Source of the DNA: CALMEC01 sp963777565
GTDB taxonomy: Bacteria; Actinomycetota; Thermoleophilia; Miltoncostaeales; Miltoncostaeaceae
Assembly (NCBI GenBank): GCA_963777565.1
Contig: CAVZQZ010000009.1
Coordinates: 558,001 to 622,000 of the forward strand
Length of the DNA stretch: 64,000 nucleotides
Direction of reading: 5' to 3'
Positions 17,696-25,969 of the stretch are shown in pieces. The position numbers and the translations under genes are program-made. The stretch's first letter is position 1. Every line of letters begins with the position of its first letter. Under the pieces are notes generated by a model, which was not told where the DNA came from, did no database searches, and saw only the letters and a list, made by a program, of their open reading frames with translations.

Positions 17696-18708
17696 TCAGA
17701 GCGCGACGGTCGTCCCAACGGCGCTCTGGACGAATGCGTCGGGAAGCGAGCAGCCAGGCGATGCACGGCTTTCCACCCGGTGCAGTGGGCGGGCATCAGC
17801 AGCTCGGGATCCAGGTCGTCGAAGGCGGCGACCGTGGGATCGATGATCGGCTCGAACATTGGGCCGCTGAGGTGGAATCCGCCGATCACCGCAGCGACTC
17901 TCGACTCGCCCGTGAGCTGCCGTGCGTGTGTCACCACGTTGACGATGCCGGCATGACCGCAGCCGGTGAGCACGACAAGGCCGCGATCGGCCAGGCGCAT
18001 CACAAGCGCCTGGTCGTCGAGGATCAGCGGGTCGGGCTCCCAGCTCCCGTGAACGTGTGCCTCGTGTCCGAGGAAGTCGGCCTCGAATTGCGTCGTGCGA
18101 TCGACCTCGCCCGTTACCAGCACCGATCCGTCGAGCAGAAACGACGGCTTCCGCTCCTCGACGATCTCGAAGCCGGCCCCCTCGAGCGCGGAACGGCTCG
18201 TGGTGGGCAGCTCGCACGGCTCGAGCCCGGGAAACGCGATCCGGCGGCGTCGCCAGAAGGCGAGATGGATGAGCACGGGAAGACTCGCTCGCCCGAGTTC
18301 CTTCGTGATTCCCTCTATCCCGGCGACCCAGTGACCGTGGCTGAGCACGATCGTCTCGACCGCTCTCGCCGAGAGCCCGAGCCGACGCATGTTCTCGACG
18401 ACATCCTTGGGCGTGACGCCTGCGTCGAAGAGGATCGTGCGCTCGCGCCCGCCGGTCGTGACGCGGATGAGCGCCGAGAAGCCGGGCTCGGCAATCAGCG
18501 CGTCGGGCAAGCCATCGTCGGTGATGGCCGACGGGGCGCGTGCCACCCCGGTGCGAGTTGGTGGAGCCAGGTCGTGCGCTCGACGTGTTGCGTCGGAAAG
18601 AGCAGCGGGTCCGTCAGGTTGTCCATCAGGATCGTGATCCGGACGCGGTCGACCGGCTCGAGGCGGGTGAGCCGCGTTTGCTCCGTGACGTCGGCGAGCG
18701 AAACTCAC
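17696..18708 (-). pseudogene. MBL-fold metallo-hydrolase (COG1237 type), three frameshifts
   Basis: This is a metallo-beta-lactamase-fold hydrolase related to the COG1237 group. After GTG 18708 the N-terminus reads in another frame as DVTEQTRLTRLEPVDRVRIT, then ILMDNLTDPLLFPTQHVER and TTWLHQLAPGWHAP. From about 18540 to 17750 the frame holds ITDDGLPDALIAEPGFSALI, the modified metal motif LSHGHWVAGIEG (the group usually has HGHxDHxGG, here HGHWVAG), LTGCGHAGIVNVV, VIGGFHLSGP and LMPAHCTGWKAVHRLA. The last residues FVQSAVGTTVAL-stop are in the third frame. Shifts lie near 18695, 18540 and 17747. The Trp-Val in place of Asp-His may reflect a further base error. The substrate is unknown. Confidence 0.72.
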
Positions 18709-18824
18709 GAGGTGCCCCACCGGGTACGCGCCGAAATTCGGGGTGGCGGGGTACCTCCTCCGGTGGCTGCGACGCTACCGGCCGAGGTCGTCCTGCGCAC
18801 CCGGGTGCGTGGTACGGTCGCCCG

Positions 18825-19025
18825 ATGGAACGAGATGAATCGCCACCGCTGCCACCCGACTTGGAGAAAATCCGAGAGGGCCTCATCGGATACAGGTCCG
18901 AGATCAGCGTGAGCGACTTCCTGCAAGAATGGCGGGTCGGTAGCGTCCTACGCCACCTGGATGCGGCAATCGGGGCCTTGGACGAAGTCGCCAAAGAGAT
19001 TCAGAAGGAGAAGGCGGGCGACTAG
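18825..19025 (+). CDS. Small hypothetical protein
   Basis: This 66-residue soluble protein is unrecognised. It is acidic at the N-terminus (MERDESPPLPPDLEKIREGL) and probably helical, ending LRHLDAAIGALDEVAKEIQKEK. The frame is open and unlike the proline/arginine-rich shadow frames around it, and its codon third positions are GC-rich as in neighbouring genes. No ribosome site is clear. It lies divergently 116 bp from the MBL-fold gene start. Confidence 0.55.
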   Translation: MERDESPPLPPDLEKIREGLIGYRSEISVSDFLQEWRVGSVLRHLDAAIGALDEVAKEIQKEKAGD

Positions 19026-19140
19026 CGCCCCGGTTGCACCGCCCCAACGGCGCGCTGGGATACCGCCCGGGCGCGTTGGCTGGCTGGACTGCGGCGCCCT
19101 CGCCTCGATCTCGGCCCTCACTAGCGCACGCAACGCGCGG

Positions 19141-19299
19141 TCAGTAAGGACGGTTCCGCGGCTGGCGCTTGTCGGCGGCGCGTGACTCCTCGATGATTTT
19201 CGCGTCGAGGTAGGTGATCAGGCCTCGGCCTGCACTGGTTACGAGCTGCGCCCCGTCACGACCGAGGTGTTCCTCCTTTCCCGCGTCGCACGCAGACAT
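19141..19299 (-). CDS. Possible small hypothetical protein
   Basis: This is a 52-residue open frame starting MSACDAGKEEHLGRDGAQLV and ending in a basic tail (ESRAADKRQPRNRPY). GGGAGCGAGCGA precedes the ATG. Composition is plausible for a protein but nothing is recognisable. It is divergent from the 94-residue gene at 19400. Confidence 0.3.
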   Translation of the reverse strand: MSACDAGKEEHLGRDGAQLVTSAGRGLITYLDAKIIEESRAADKRQPRNRPY

Positions 19300-19399
19300 T
19301 CGCTCGCTCCCGCGTGCGGGCTGGCGGGCGATTCGGCTCGAGCCGTTGAGCCCTACCGCTCGCCGTCGTATGCTCGCGTCAACCGACAAGGAGGCTGCG

Positions 19400-19684
19400 A
19401 TGGGGCTCGCACGGGTCGTGTCGTTCGAAGGGGTCAGCACGGACCGGATGGACCAGATGCAGCGCGAGATGCGCGAGCAGGAGCCGCCGGAGGGGCTCGC
19501 CGCGACGGAGATCGTCGTGCTCCACGACCCGGATTCCGAGAGGTCGCTCGTGATCCTCTTCTTCGAGACGGAGGAGGACTACCGGCGTGGCGACGAGGTG
19601 CTGAACGCGATGCCCGCCGACGAAACTCCGGGGCGGCGCAGCTCGGTGACGAGGTATGACGTCGCCATCCGCATGACCGCATAG
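19400..19684 (+). CDS. Hypothetical small alpha/beta protein
   Basis: This 94-residue soluble protein (MGLARVVSFEGVSTDRMDQM, LAATEIVVLHDPDSERSLVILFF, EEDYRRGDEVLNAMP, YDVAIRM) has the beta-alpha-beta pattern of dimeric ferredoxin-like (ABM-type) proteins. AAGGAGG at 19388-19394 gives a good ribosome site for ATG 19400. The function is unknown. It stands alone between the possible 52-residue frame and the cupin gene on the other strand. Confidence 0.75.
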   Translation: MGLARVVSFEGVSTDRMDQMQREMREQEPPEGLAATEIVVLHDPDSERSLVILFFETEEDYRRGDEVLNAMPADETPGRRSSVTRYDVAIRMTA

Positions 19685-19748
19685 GGGCCCCGACGTCTCT
19701 CCGGTTGGCGGCGCGGCCGAGCGACCGCGCCCCAGTTGCGGATCGGCA

Positions 19749-20147
19749 CTACTCGATGGGCCAGAAGTCCGGGACGCCTTCGACGTCGCCGCTCGGGTCG
19801 TCGAGTCTCACGGAGCAGATGACAAGTTCGGCATCCCCCGGCTCGTCGTTCCAGACGGAACGGACGACCTGGGGGGCCACGCGCACGGCGGTGCCCGGCC
19901 CGACTTCGATCACGGCGTCATCGAGCTTGAACTGCAGCCGCCCTGAGATGACGTAGTAGATCTCTTCCTGGGTCACATGGCGATGGCCGTAGCTGCCCTT
20001 GCCGCCCGTGTGCTGCGGCATGCGCCGGTAGGTGAAGGCGACCTGCTCGCACCCCAGTGGGCCCGTGAAGAAGCGCATCTCGCCGGGGTAGCTGTCACCG
20101 AACACGTCAGGCACTTCATCGATACGGCAGATCGTGTAGGCGTTCAT
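19749..20147 (-). CDS. Cupin-domain protein
   Basis: This is a single-domain cupin, 132 residues. The first cupin motif is in GHRHVTQEEIYYVISGRLQF (His, His, Glu metal ligands) and the second region is VGPGTAVRVAPQVVRSVWN, where the usual final His is Arg-Ser, so metal binding may be altered. The C-terminus is DVEGVPDFWPIE. AGGAGCGC precedes the ATG. It may be an oxygenase- or isomerase-like small-molecule binder; no neighbour suggests a pathway. Confidence 0.85.
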   Translation of the reverse strand: MNAYTICRIDEVPDVFGDSYPGEMRFFTGPLGCEQVAFTYRRMPQHTGGKGSYGHRHVTQEEIYYVISGRLQFKLDDAVIEVGPGTAVRVAPQVVRSVWNDEPGDAELVICSVRLDDPSGDVEGVPDFWPIE

Positions 20148-20968
20148 CGCGCTCCTCCCCGGTCAGAGCGCATCGTCTCAGCCAAGTACTGATGCGGCAA
20201 CAGCAAGGTAAGCCAGAGGACCCGCGCTCCAACGATGATGCAGACCTTCCCTCGGCAGGATGATGCGATCGGCTGCGGCGGCCCCTGCTCCTCGGGTTCG
20301 TGGGAGGGGTTCGTCATGGGCGGCTTCTTATCAGCCGGCTCGCCGACCTCGGCCGGTGGTAGGACATTCACGGTTTCATGTCGGGGGCGGGAGCATTGGC
20401 GGGCTCTTCCCTGCCGAAGACCCCGCAGAGGAAATGGCCCCCTCCCGCACCGTCTCCTATGCAGCCCTCCGCGGTCTCCTCCGGGGTCCCGGGCGTACAC
20501 CGGCGTCCTCAGGGGTCCCGAGACGCATTTCCTCACAGTCGACTGACCAGCCACGAGGGACGGAAGACTGCCCTCTGCAGGGCTTTCCGACGGGGCGGCG
20601 CGGCGTCTCCGAACCTGGGCCTCGTCCTGATGTGGGCGCGATCTATTGCGTAGACGACCGCTCGCTCGAGATGAGGCGGCGGTCGCCTCGCCGCCCGGCC
20701 TGGTAATCGAAGACCCGCTGGCATCGAAGCGGGGGCGTGGTGGCCTTCAAGCCACGACGCAAGGTACCTGCGTGCAGCGGCGCAACGTCGCTCCGGTCAG
20801 GCCCCTTGAACGGCTGGCTCGCGCTCGTGATCGAGGCGCTCATCTCCCCGGTGTTACTCGCCTACATGCAGAGCGGCCTGAACGGGTCTGGAAGAACACG
20901 CGACCGGGGCACTGCCCGCCGAGGCCTGACCCGCTCGGAGCGGTTCCGACGATCGCGGCGGGCCCGCG
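20148..20968. other. Gene-poor accessory stretch
   Basis: No gene can be supported here. A minus-strand frame starting MTNPSHEPEEQGPPQ near 20317 ends in a hydrophobic stretch (VCIIVGARVLWLTLLL) but looks like a fragment. Copy 2 of the dispersed 30-bp repeat lies within. Confidence 0.5.
20428..20457. repeat. Dispersed 30-bp repeat, copy 2
   Basis: GAGGAAATGG plus CCCCCTCCCGCACCGTCTCC, preceded by GCCGAAGACCCCGCA as in copy 1. It shares orientation with copies 1 and 3. Confidence 0.6.
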
Positions 20969-21955
20969 CTACCCCGCCGCGATCGTCCGCGTCACCCGGT
21001 CTGAGACGTCGGCGAGCAGCGCCTCGAGTTCTGCGCCGCGCACGGCGTATACCGTCCGTGCTCCGTCGCGGCGCCCTTCGACCAGGCCCGCCTCCCGGAG
21101 CTGCCGCAGGTGGACGGACGCCGTGGGTTGAGCGATGTGGAGCGCCGCGGCCAGCTCCCCGACCCCGGCCGGCGCATGGGCGAGTTGGGCGAGGATCGTC
21201 ACGCGCGTGGCGTCGGTAAGCGGGCGAAGCCGTCCGACGATCTCCGTGGCGGCGCGACGGCGGGCAACCTCGGCCGGCTCGGCGTCGGCGTAGAAGGCGA
21301 CCGAGAGCATCCCCGGAAGGGCGACGATATGCCCGTACCCTGCCACCACCGGGGTCAGCCGCAGCTCGCCGGTCCGCTGCGCTTGCCGAACGGCCTCCGG
21401 GTACGGTTCACGAAGCGCGATGTGCTCGCCCTCTGGGAGGAGGCTCAGGGCATCCGACCCGGCGGCGAGCCGGGCAGCCCACGACGCCGCCACCTCGGTG
21501 GCCCGGGTACGGCCCCCGCCGGCCCACGCATCGGCCGCGATCGCCCACAGGTCGCCGAGCAGTCGCGCGTAGCGGGTGCGCAACCGCCGGTCGCCCGCGA
21601 GGCGGCGGAGCCGCGCGTGGATCACGTCGCGCTCGTCAGCGGGCTCTGTCTCCAGTGCCGGCAGCTCATCGAAGCTGATCGGCCGGGTCAGACGTTCGAG
21701 GAATACATCGATCTCGGTGTCGTCTAGGCGGTCCGCTCGGTGGGTGAGCACGACGAGCTCCGCGAGCGAGCCCCAGCCGTCCTCCCAGAAGCGGTTGACG
21801 CGGGCCGCCAGTGCGGGCGGCACGGCGATCTTCGGAGGCCGGACGCTCGTGCACGTGCACAGCAGCGCTGCGAGCTCCATTGGCGCGGATGGTGCGACCG
21901 TCACGTGCCCCGGTCGCGGGCCGGCGGGTGGGTGTTCTGCGGCGTCCATAGGCAT
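20969..21955 (-). CDS. ArsR-family transcriptional regulator with DUF5937-like N-terminus
   Basis: This 328-residue protein has a DUF5937-like N-terminal region (residues 15-200, with PALAARVNRFWEDGWGSLAELVVL). A C-terminal ArsR winged helix starts at about residue 235 (LTDATRVTILAQLAHAPAGVGELAAALHIAQPTASVHLRQLREAGLVEGRRDG). No paired metal-binding cysteines are seen in the helix-turn-helix, so it probably senses a ligand through the N-terminal domain. ATG 21955 is chosen; TTG 21961 and ATG 21949 are alternatives. The AT-rich upstream segment (21962-22000) stands out against the GC background and probably holds the promoter and operator. Confidence 0.88.
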   Translation of the reverse strand: MPMDAAEHPPAGPRPGHVTVAPSAPMELAALLCTCTSVRPPKIAVPPALAARVNRFWEDGWGSLAELVVLTHRADRLDDTEIDVFLERLTRPISFDELPALETEPADERDVIHARLRRLAGDRRLRTRYARLLGDLWAIAADAWAGGGRTRATEVAASWAARLAAGSDALSLLPEGEHIALREPYPEAVRQAQRTGELRLTPVVAGYGHIVALPGMLSVAFYADAEPAEVARRRAATEIVGRLRPLTDATRVTILAQLAHAPAGVGELAAALHIAQPTASVHLRQLREAGLVEGRRDGARTVYAVRGAELEALLADVSDRVTRTIAAG

Positions 21956-21966
21956 AGTCAAAGAAC

Positions 21967-21990
21967 TATATCACATCATCGCTATACCAC
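21967..21990. promoter_or_regulatory. AT-rich divergent promoter region with imperfect palindrome
   Basis: TATATC-N8-GCTATA-type dyad immediately upstream of the ArsR-type regulator gene, matching 5 of 6 positions per arm. It is the most AT-rich short segment nearby and lies between divergent genes, which fits an autoregulatory operator. Inferred only. Confidence 0.35.
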
Positions 21991-22042
21991 GATACGTTTC
22001 TCTCCGACGACGACGGTCTCGCCCGGTCGAAAGGTGGTCACC

Positions 22043-22231
22043 ATGTTCCATCCAACCATCCTCCACGAGCTCGCAGCGGGAAAGGCGAACGACCTGATCG
22101 CGGCCGCGCAGGCGGCGCGCATCGCCTCCGCCACGCGCACCGAGCGCCCCGCGCGCCGGCCGCGGGCGGACCGCGCGGGGGAGCCCGCACCGGCGCCGCT
22201 CCGCGCGTCCCGGACGCCCTCCGGCTGCTGA
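22043..22231 (+). CDS. Small hypothetical protein (actinobacterial short-ORF type)
   Basis: This 62-residue protein starts MFHPTILHELAAGKANDLIA, followed by AAQAARIAS and a basic Pro/Arg/Ala-rich tail. Short proteins with a HPxLxxELAxxRxxDLL-type start are common next to transcription regulators in actinobacteria. AAAGGTGG lies six bases before the ATG. It is divergent from the ArsR-type regulator. The function is unknown. Confidence 0.6.
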   Translation: MFHPTILHELAAGKANDLIAAAQAARIASATRTERPARRPRADRAGEPAPAPLRASRTPSGC

Positions 22232-22387
22232 GCCGGGGGCCGCAGGTCTGAACTCCTCGAAATCGGGTCGGGCGCTTTCGGTCTCATCTGGCATCCCGGC
22301 GCGCCCTTCGACCTCGCCGTCAGCACGCAACGTGACCTCCTCCTGCGCGCTCGCGAAGGGGCCCCTGGACCGCCGAGCGCGAACCGG

Positions 22388-23572
22388 TCAGGCGCCTGTC
22401 CAGACGGGCTCCGGACCGACATAGCGGGCGCGCGGGCGAACGAGGCGCCCGTCGTCCCAGGCCTCCAGCGCGTGCGCGATCCACCCGGCCGAGCGCCCCA
22501 GCGCGAACAACCCGAACGCCGCGTCGTCCGCCAGCCCCAGCGATCGCGCGAGACACGCCAGACCGAAATCCAGGTTCGGCCGCAGCCCGAGCGTCTCCCG
22601 CGCCATGTCGACGAGCTCCCCGGTCACACCGTCGGGACCCGCGTCCCCGAACACGAGTCGCATCAGCGCCGCGCCCCTCGGGTCCCCGTCCGGGTACAGC
22701 GGGTGACCGAAGCCGGGGACGTCACCGACCTCGACCAGCGCTCGGTCGATCGCCCCGCGCGCGCCGGCGCGCTCGGCCTCCGTGACCAGGGCCGCGACCC
22801 GGATGGCCGAGCCGCCGTGGCGCCGCCCGTGCAGCGCTGCCAGAGCGGCCAGCAGGACGTGCTCGAGCCGGGCGTCGGCCGATGCGACGCAGCGTGCGGT
22901 GAAGGCGCTCACGTTGAGCTCGTGGTCGGCGCACAGGATCAGCGCGGCGTCGAGGTCCCGTGAACGCTCAATCCGCCACCCGCGTGCGAGACGCCCCGCG
23001 AGCGTGCCTCCTCCGCGAGCGCCTGCGGTCCGGAAGAGCTCCCCCACCACCTCGACGGCCCGGTGGAGCACTGCGGCTCGCGGGCTCCCAAGGCTCAGCG
23101 CCGTGGTGCCAGCCATCCGCACGAGGGTCCCGGCGAGCGCGGTGCCGAGATCCCCCTCCCGCCGTGGCCCACGCGCGGGCGGGAGCGTCTCGAACAGCCG
23201 GTCCGCCGAGTCCGCGTCGGCGGTCCACAACAGCGCCACGGCGCGTTCGAAGGGACCGTCGTCTGCGAGTGCCAGTGCGTCGATGCCGCGGTATGCGATG
23301 CGGCCGTCGCTGACGAGGGTCAGGGACGAGTCCACGACCGGAAGGCCCCAGAAGAGCGACGTCCGTGCTCCGGTCTCTCCCGCCGCCCGCTGGCCGCGGC
23401 CGGCCTTGAGACGCTCGAGCGCCGCACGCGGGTAGCGACGCGCCCGGCTGGGTCCGGGCCCGGGCTCCGAGACGAGCAGCCCGCGGCTCACATAGGCGTA
23501 CAGGGTCTGGCGCGACACGCCCAGGTACTCGGCGGCCTGCCCCGCGTCCAGCAGGTTGGGAGTCGGCGCCAT
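22388..23572 (-). CDS. HTH - citrate synthase fusion protein
   Basis: This 394-residue protein has an N-terminal excisionase/MerR-like helix-turn-helix (LLDAGQAAEYLGVSRQTLYAYVSRGLL, residues 6-32). A citrate-synthase domain follows. The catalytic histidine regions DHELNVSAFTARC and FGHPLYPDGDPR and the aspartate in RPNLDFGLACLARSLG are all kept, followed by FALGRSAGWIAHALEAWDDGRLVRPRARYVGP. It could therefore be an enzyme that binds DNA, or a regulator using the fold as an acyl-CoA/oxaloacetate sensor. ATG 23584 is an alternative start that would begin inside the palindrome; neither start has a ribosome site, so the mRNA may be leaderless. It is divergent from a second citrate synthase gene. 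Confidence 0.9.
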   Translation of the reverse strand: MAPTPNLLDAGQAAEYLGVSRQTLYAYVSRGLLVSEPGPGPSRARRYPRAALERLKAGRGQRAAGETGARTSLFWGLPVVDSSLTLVSDGRIAYRGIDALALADDGPFERAVALLWTADADSADRLFETLPPARGPRREGDLGTALAGTLVRMAGTTALSLGSPRAAVLHRAVEVVGELFRTAGARGGGTLAGRLARGWRIERSRDLDAALILCADHELNVSAFTARCVASADARLEHVLLAALAALHGRRHGGSAIRVAALVTEAERAGARGAIDRALVEVGDVPGFGHPLYPDGDPRGAALMRLVFGDAGPDGVTGELVDMARETLGLRPNLDFGLACLARSLGLADDAAFGLFALGRSAGWIAHALEAWDDGRLVRPRARYVGPEPVWTGA

Positions 23573-23575
23573 AGG

Positions 23576-23594
23576 GTTGATCATATCAATCAAC
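23576..23594. promoter_or_regulatory. Palindromic operator candidate between citrate synthase genes
   Basis: GTTGAT-N7-ATCAAC, which also contains the perfect 13-bp palindrome TTGATcatATCAA, in an AT-rich gap between the two divergent start codons. Its position just upstream of the HTH-citrate synthase start fits autoregulation by that protein. Inferred. Confidence 0.5.
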
Positions 23595-23660
23595 ATTGAC
23601 GAAATTGTCGGAGCCGTCCATTGTGTGTGCACAGGACAGCGAAACGTCATCGGAGGCGTC

Positions 23661-24791
23661 ATGAGCGATGTGCGCGCAGGACTGGAAGGGGTCGTGGCGG
23701 TCGAGACAGAGATCGCGGAGCCCGATCGCGATGGTGGGGCTCTCCGCTACCGGGGAGTGGATCTGGAGGAGATCGCCGGACGACTACCCTTCGAGCAGGT
23801 GTGGGGGCTGCTGGTCGACGGCTCCCCCGAGCCGGGCCTTGCGGCGCCGGTGGAGCCGGTGGAGCTCGTTGCGGCGACCGGCGATCCGGTGGCGGACCTG
23901 CAGGCCTCGACAGCCCGGCTCGCCGGGACATGGCACCTGGCGAAGCTGATCGACCTCACGACGGCCCAGGCGCGGGAGGATCTGCTCCGGGTGTCGGCGG
24001 CGATGCTGTCGCTCACCGCGCAGGCGGCGCGTGATGCGGATGGGCGCCCGGATGCGCTTGGCGTGGCGGACGGGGCCGGCGCGGCGGAGCGATTCCTGCT
24101 CGAATGGCGCGGCGAGGCGGATCCCCGCCACGTTATCGCGCTCGACACCTACTGGGTCTGCACGGCCGAGCACGGCCTGAACGCGTCGACGTTCACCGCG
24201 CGGATCGCCGCCTCGACCGGGGCGGACTGCGCGGCCGCCCTGTCGGCCGCCGTCGGCGCCCTGTCGGGACCGCTGCACGGCGGGGCCCCGGCGCGCGTCC
24301 TGCCCATGCTCGACGAGGCCGCCGGGGCGGCGAGCATCGGCGCCCACGTGGGTGAGCTGCTCGACGCCGGCGAGCGGCTGATGGGATTCGGGCACCGCGT
24401 CTACCGTGCGGAGGACCCACGGGCGCGGGTACTGCGCCGGACCGCCCGGGAGATCGGCGCCCCACGGTACGAGGCCGCCGTCGCGTTCGAGGCCGAGGCG
24501 CTCGCCGAGCTCGCACGCCGCAAGCCGGACCGGGTGCTCGCGACGAACGTCGAGTTCTGGTCGGCCGTCGTGCTCGACGCGGCAGGCGTGCCCCCGGCGC
24601 TGGCGCCGGCGCTCTTCGCGTGCTCCCGCACCGCGGGATGGTCGGCGCACATCCTCGAGCAGCATGCAATGGGACGGCTCATCCGGCCGTCTGCGCGGTA
24701 CGTGGGCCCCGCTGCGCGGTCGCTCGAGACCGTAACTGGCGCGGCAATCGCCAAACGGACCGACCCGGCCCGACCATCGCTCCTCTTGTGA
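23661..24791 (+). CDS. Citrate synthase/2-methylcitrate synthase family enzyme
   Basis: This 376-residue type II citrate synthase homologue condenses acyl-CoA with oxaloacetate. Active-site stretches are AEHGLNASTFTARIAAST, GPLHGGAPARV, GFGHRVYRAEDPRARVLR and LATNVEFWSAVVLDAAG, ending with SRTAGWSAHILEQ and LIRPSARYVGP. The usual catalytic Asp after NV is Glu here, which as I recall also occurs in actinobacterial CitA-like enzymes. CGGAGG precedes the ATG. It is divergent from the HTH-fused homologue, from which it differs in length and in this Glu. Confidence 0.92.
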   Translation: MSDVRAGLEGVVAVETEIAEPDRDGGALRYRGVDLEEIAGRLPFEQVWGLLVDGSPEPGLAAPVEPVELVAATGDPVADLQASTARLAGTWHLAKLIDLTTAQAREDLLRVSAAMLSLTAQAARDADGRPDALGVADGAGAAERFLLEWRGEADPRHVIALDTYWVCTAEHGLNASTFTARIAASTGADCAAALSAAVGALSGPLHGGAPARVLPMLDEAAGAASIGAHVGELLDAGERLMGFGHRVYRAEDPRARVLRRTAREIGAPRYEAAVAFEAEALAELARRKPDRVLATNVEFWSAVVLDAAGVPPALAPALFACSRTAGWSAHILEQHAMGRLIRPSARYVGPAARSLETVTGAAIAKRTDPARPSLLL

Positions 24792-24822
24792 AGTACTGGC
24801 AGGAGCTCTTGTGATCATGTCC

Positions 24823-25308
24823 TTACCGATCATCCCTCCCCCCGCTTTGCCATCTGCAGGTGCCGCAGACGTGCATCGCCTCGTACCGGCAGGGCTGGAC
24901 CCGCTGATACATGACCATCCGTGTCGACTGACAGACACGGCAGGTGACCTCCACCCAGAGTTCCTTGACGATCTTGCCGGACGCGAGGCGGACCTCGCGT
25001 CGCTCGACGTGGCGTTTCGCGCAATCGCACCGGGAGACATGTGGGCCTGCGCCTGGCCGGTTCCATGGTGCGCTGTGGTACGTGATCTCTCGGATGTCCG
25101 GTGGCCCGATCCTCTGGACGCAGGCGTGGCAGCGAACCCTGTTGGGTTCCACCGGCTGACCGGCCCGCCGCACCTGTCGCACGTGTCGCACACGGGTGAG
25201 AGCCCAAGGACGCACTGGGGCACCTCCCCCTGTCACCCTCCGCGGGTCAGTCACGGTAGGTGCCACCCCGGTGGCACCGACCAAGGGGAGCTGCGACGTC
25301 AACCACAC
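24823..25308 (-). CDS. Cysteine-rich zinc-ribbon-like hypothetical protein
   Basis: This frame contains repeated cysteine pairs: RCHACVQRI, RCDCAKRH, TCRVCQS and HVCGTC, with a lysine/valine-rich stretch between (VRLASGKIVKELWVEV). The spacing suggests one or two zinc ribbons. Just upstream, another minus frame reads SPVCDTCDRCGGPVSRWNP, so the true protein may begin near 25223 and cross a frameshift near 25150. The N-terminal 50 residues in the given frame may be non-coding. The gene is unrecognised; the neighbourhood is accessory DNA. Confidence 0.4.
   Translation of the reverse strand: MWLTSQLPLVGATGVAPTVTDPRRVTGGGAPVRPWALTRVRHVRQVRRAGQPVEPNRVRCHACVQRIGPPDIREITYHSAPWNRPGAGPHVSRCDCAKRHVERREVRLASGKIVKELWVEVTCRVCQSTRMVMYQRVQPCRYEAMHVCGTCRWQSGGRDDR
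25259..25278. other. Perfect inverted repeat (hairpin)
   Basis: GGTGCCAC-CCCG-GTGGCACC: eight-base arms around four bases, followed by no T-run. It could be a short terminator-like hairpin or an operator upstream of the cysteine-rich minus-strand frame if that gene starts near 25223. Confidence 0.4.
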
Positions 25309-25612
25309 GGGAGCCTGCGTTCCAACCTACCCCCCCCCGATGTCGACTGTGCCGACCTGACCGGCCCAGTGACCGTCGTGGGCAAGATCCCCATCAATTG
25401 GATGGCGACGGCAATGGGGTCGGCTGCGAATAGCGGTGCCGGCGACGCCTTCGCGCTCTCGTGACGGCGGAGCGATCTCAGCGTCTAGCGGGGCGGGCGG
25501 CGCTCTTCGTGATCGCTTCGGCTCAGAGACCAGTCACCCGCGCTCCTGGCCTTCTGACAGTGCTGGCAGGCGGTGAGTCGTTCTCATCCGTGGAAGACAC
25601 GTCCCGCTGGGC

Positions 25613-25929
25613 GGCATCTACTGGGCAATGTCGACGATGACAACGTCGGCTACGGCGACCTCACCCCGCAGACCACCTCCGGGCAGGCGGTCGCGATCGT
25701 GGTGATGCTCGTCGGCATCGGTTTCGTCGCGGTTGTCACCGGCGCGATTGCCCAACGCTTCGCAATCGACAAGAAAGCCATTGAGGCATCCGAAGCCGAC
25801 ACGCTTCACGCGGAGGCGATCACACACGCGAAACTCGACGACCTTGCCCGGCGCATGGAGACGATGGAGCAGGCGTTGCTACACCTCGCCGAGGTGCGGC
25901 CGTCTCCGAGCAGGGCCGACGGGGTCTGA
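25613..25929 (+). pseudogene. Potassium channel C-terminal fragment, copy 1
   Basis: This is the C-terminal part of a two-TM voltage-independent ion channel. The selectivity filter VGYGDLTPQT, inner helix AIVVMLVGIGFVAVVTGAIAQ and a cytoplasmic coiled region (ASEADTLHAEAI, KLDDLARRMETMEQAL) are present. The outer helix is absent. The pore-helix codons GIYWAMSTMT lie in a different frame from VGYGD because one G is missing in ACAACGTCGGC. The same lesion is in copy 2. Not functional as it stands. Confidence 0.8.
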
Positions 25930-25969
25930 GCATCGGGGCCAGCCCCGCACGAATCCGCGGCGGAGTGTC
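25613..25969. repeat. 357-bp direct repeat, copy 1
   Basis: Compared base by base with 44088-44444, I find only two differences in 357 positions (G/A in the ACGATGACA region, T/G near 25890). Both edges are sharp: the left is GGCATCTACTGGGCAATG and the right is GCGGCGGAGTGTC. The unit contains the 3' part of an ion-channel gene and about 40 bp after its stop. The flanks are unrelated between copies. Confidence 0.92.

Noticed and set aside
20148..20968. Small plus-strand frames of 90-150 codons
   Set aside because: They overlap each other in several frames, are Arg/Ser/Pro-rich and have no ribosome sites.
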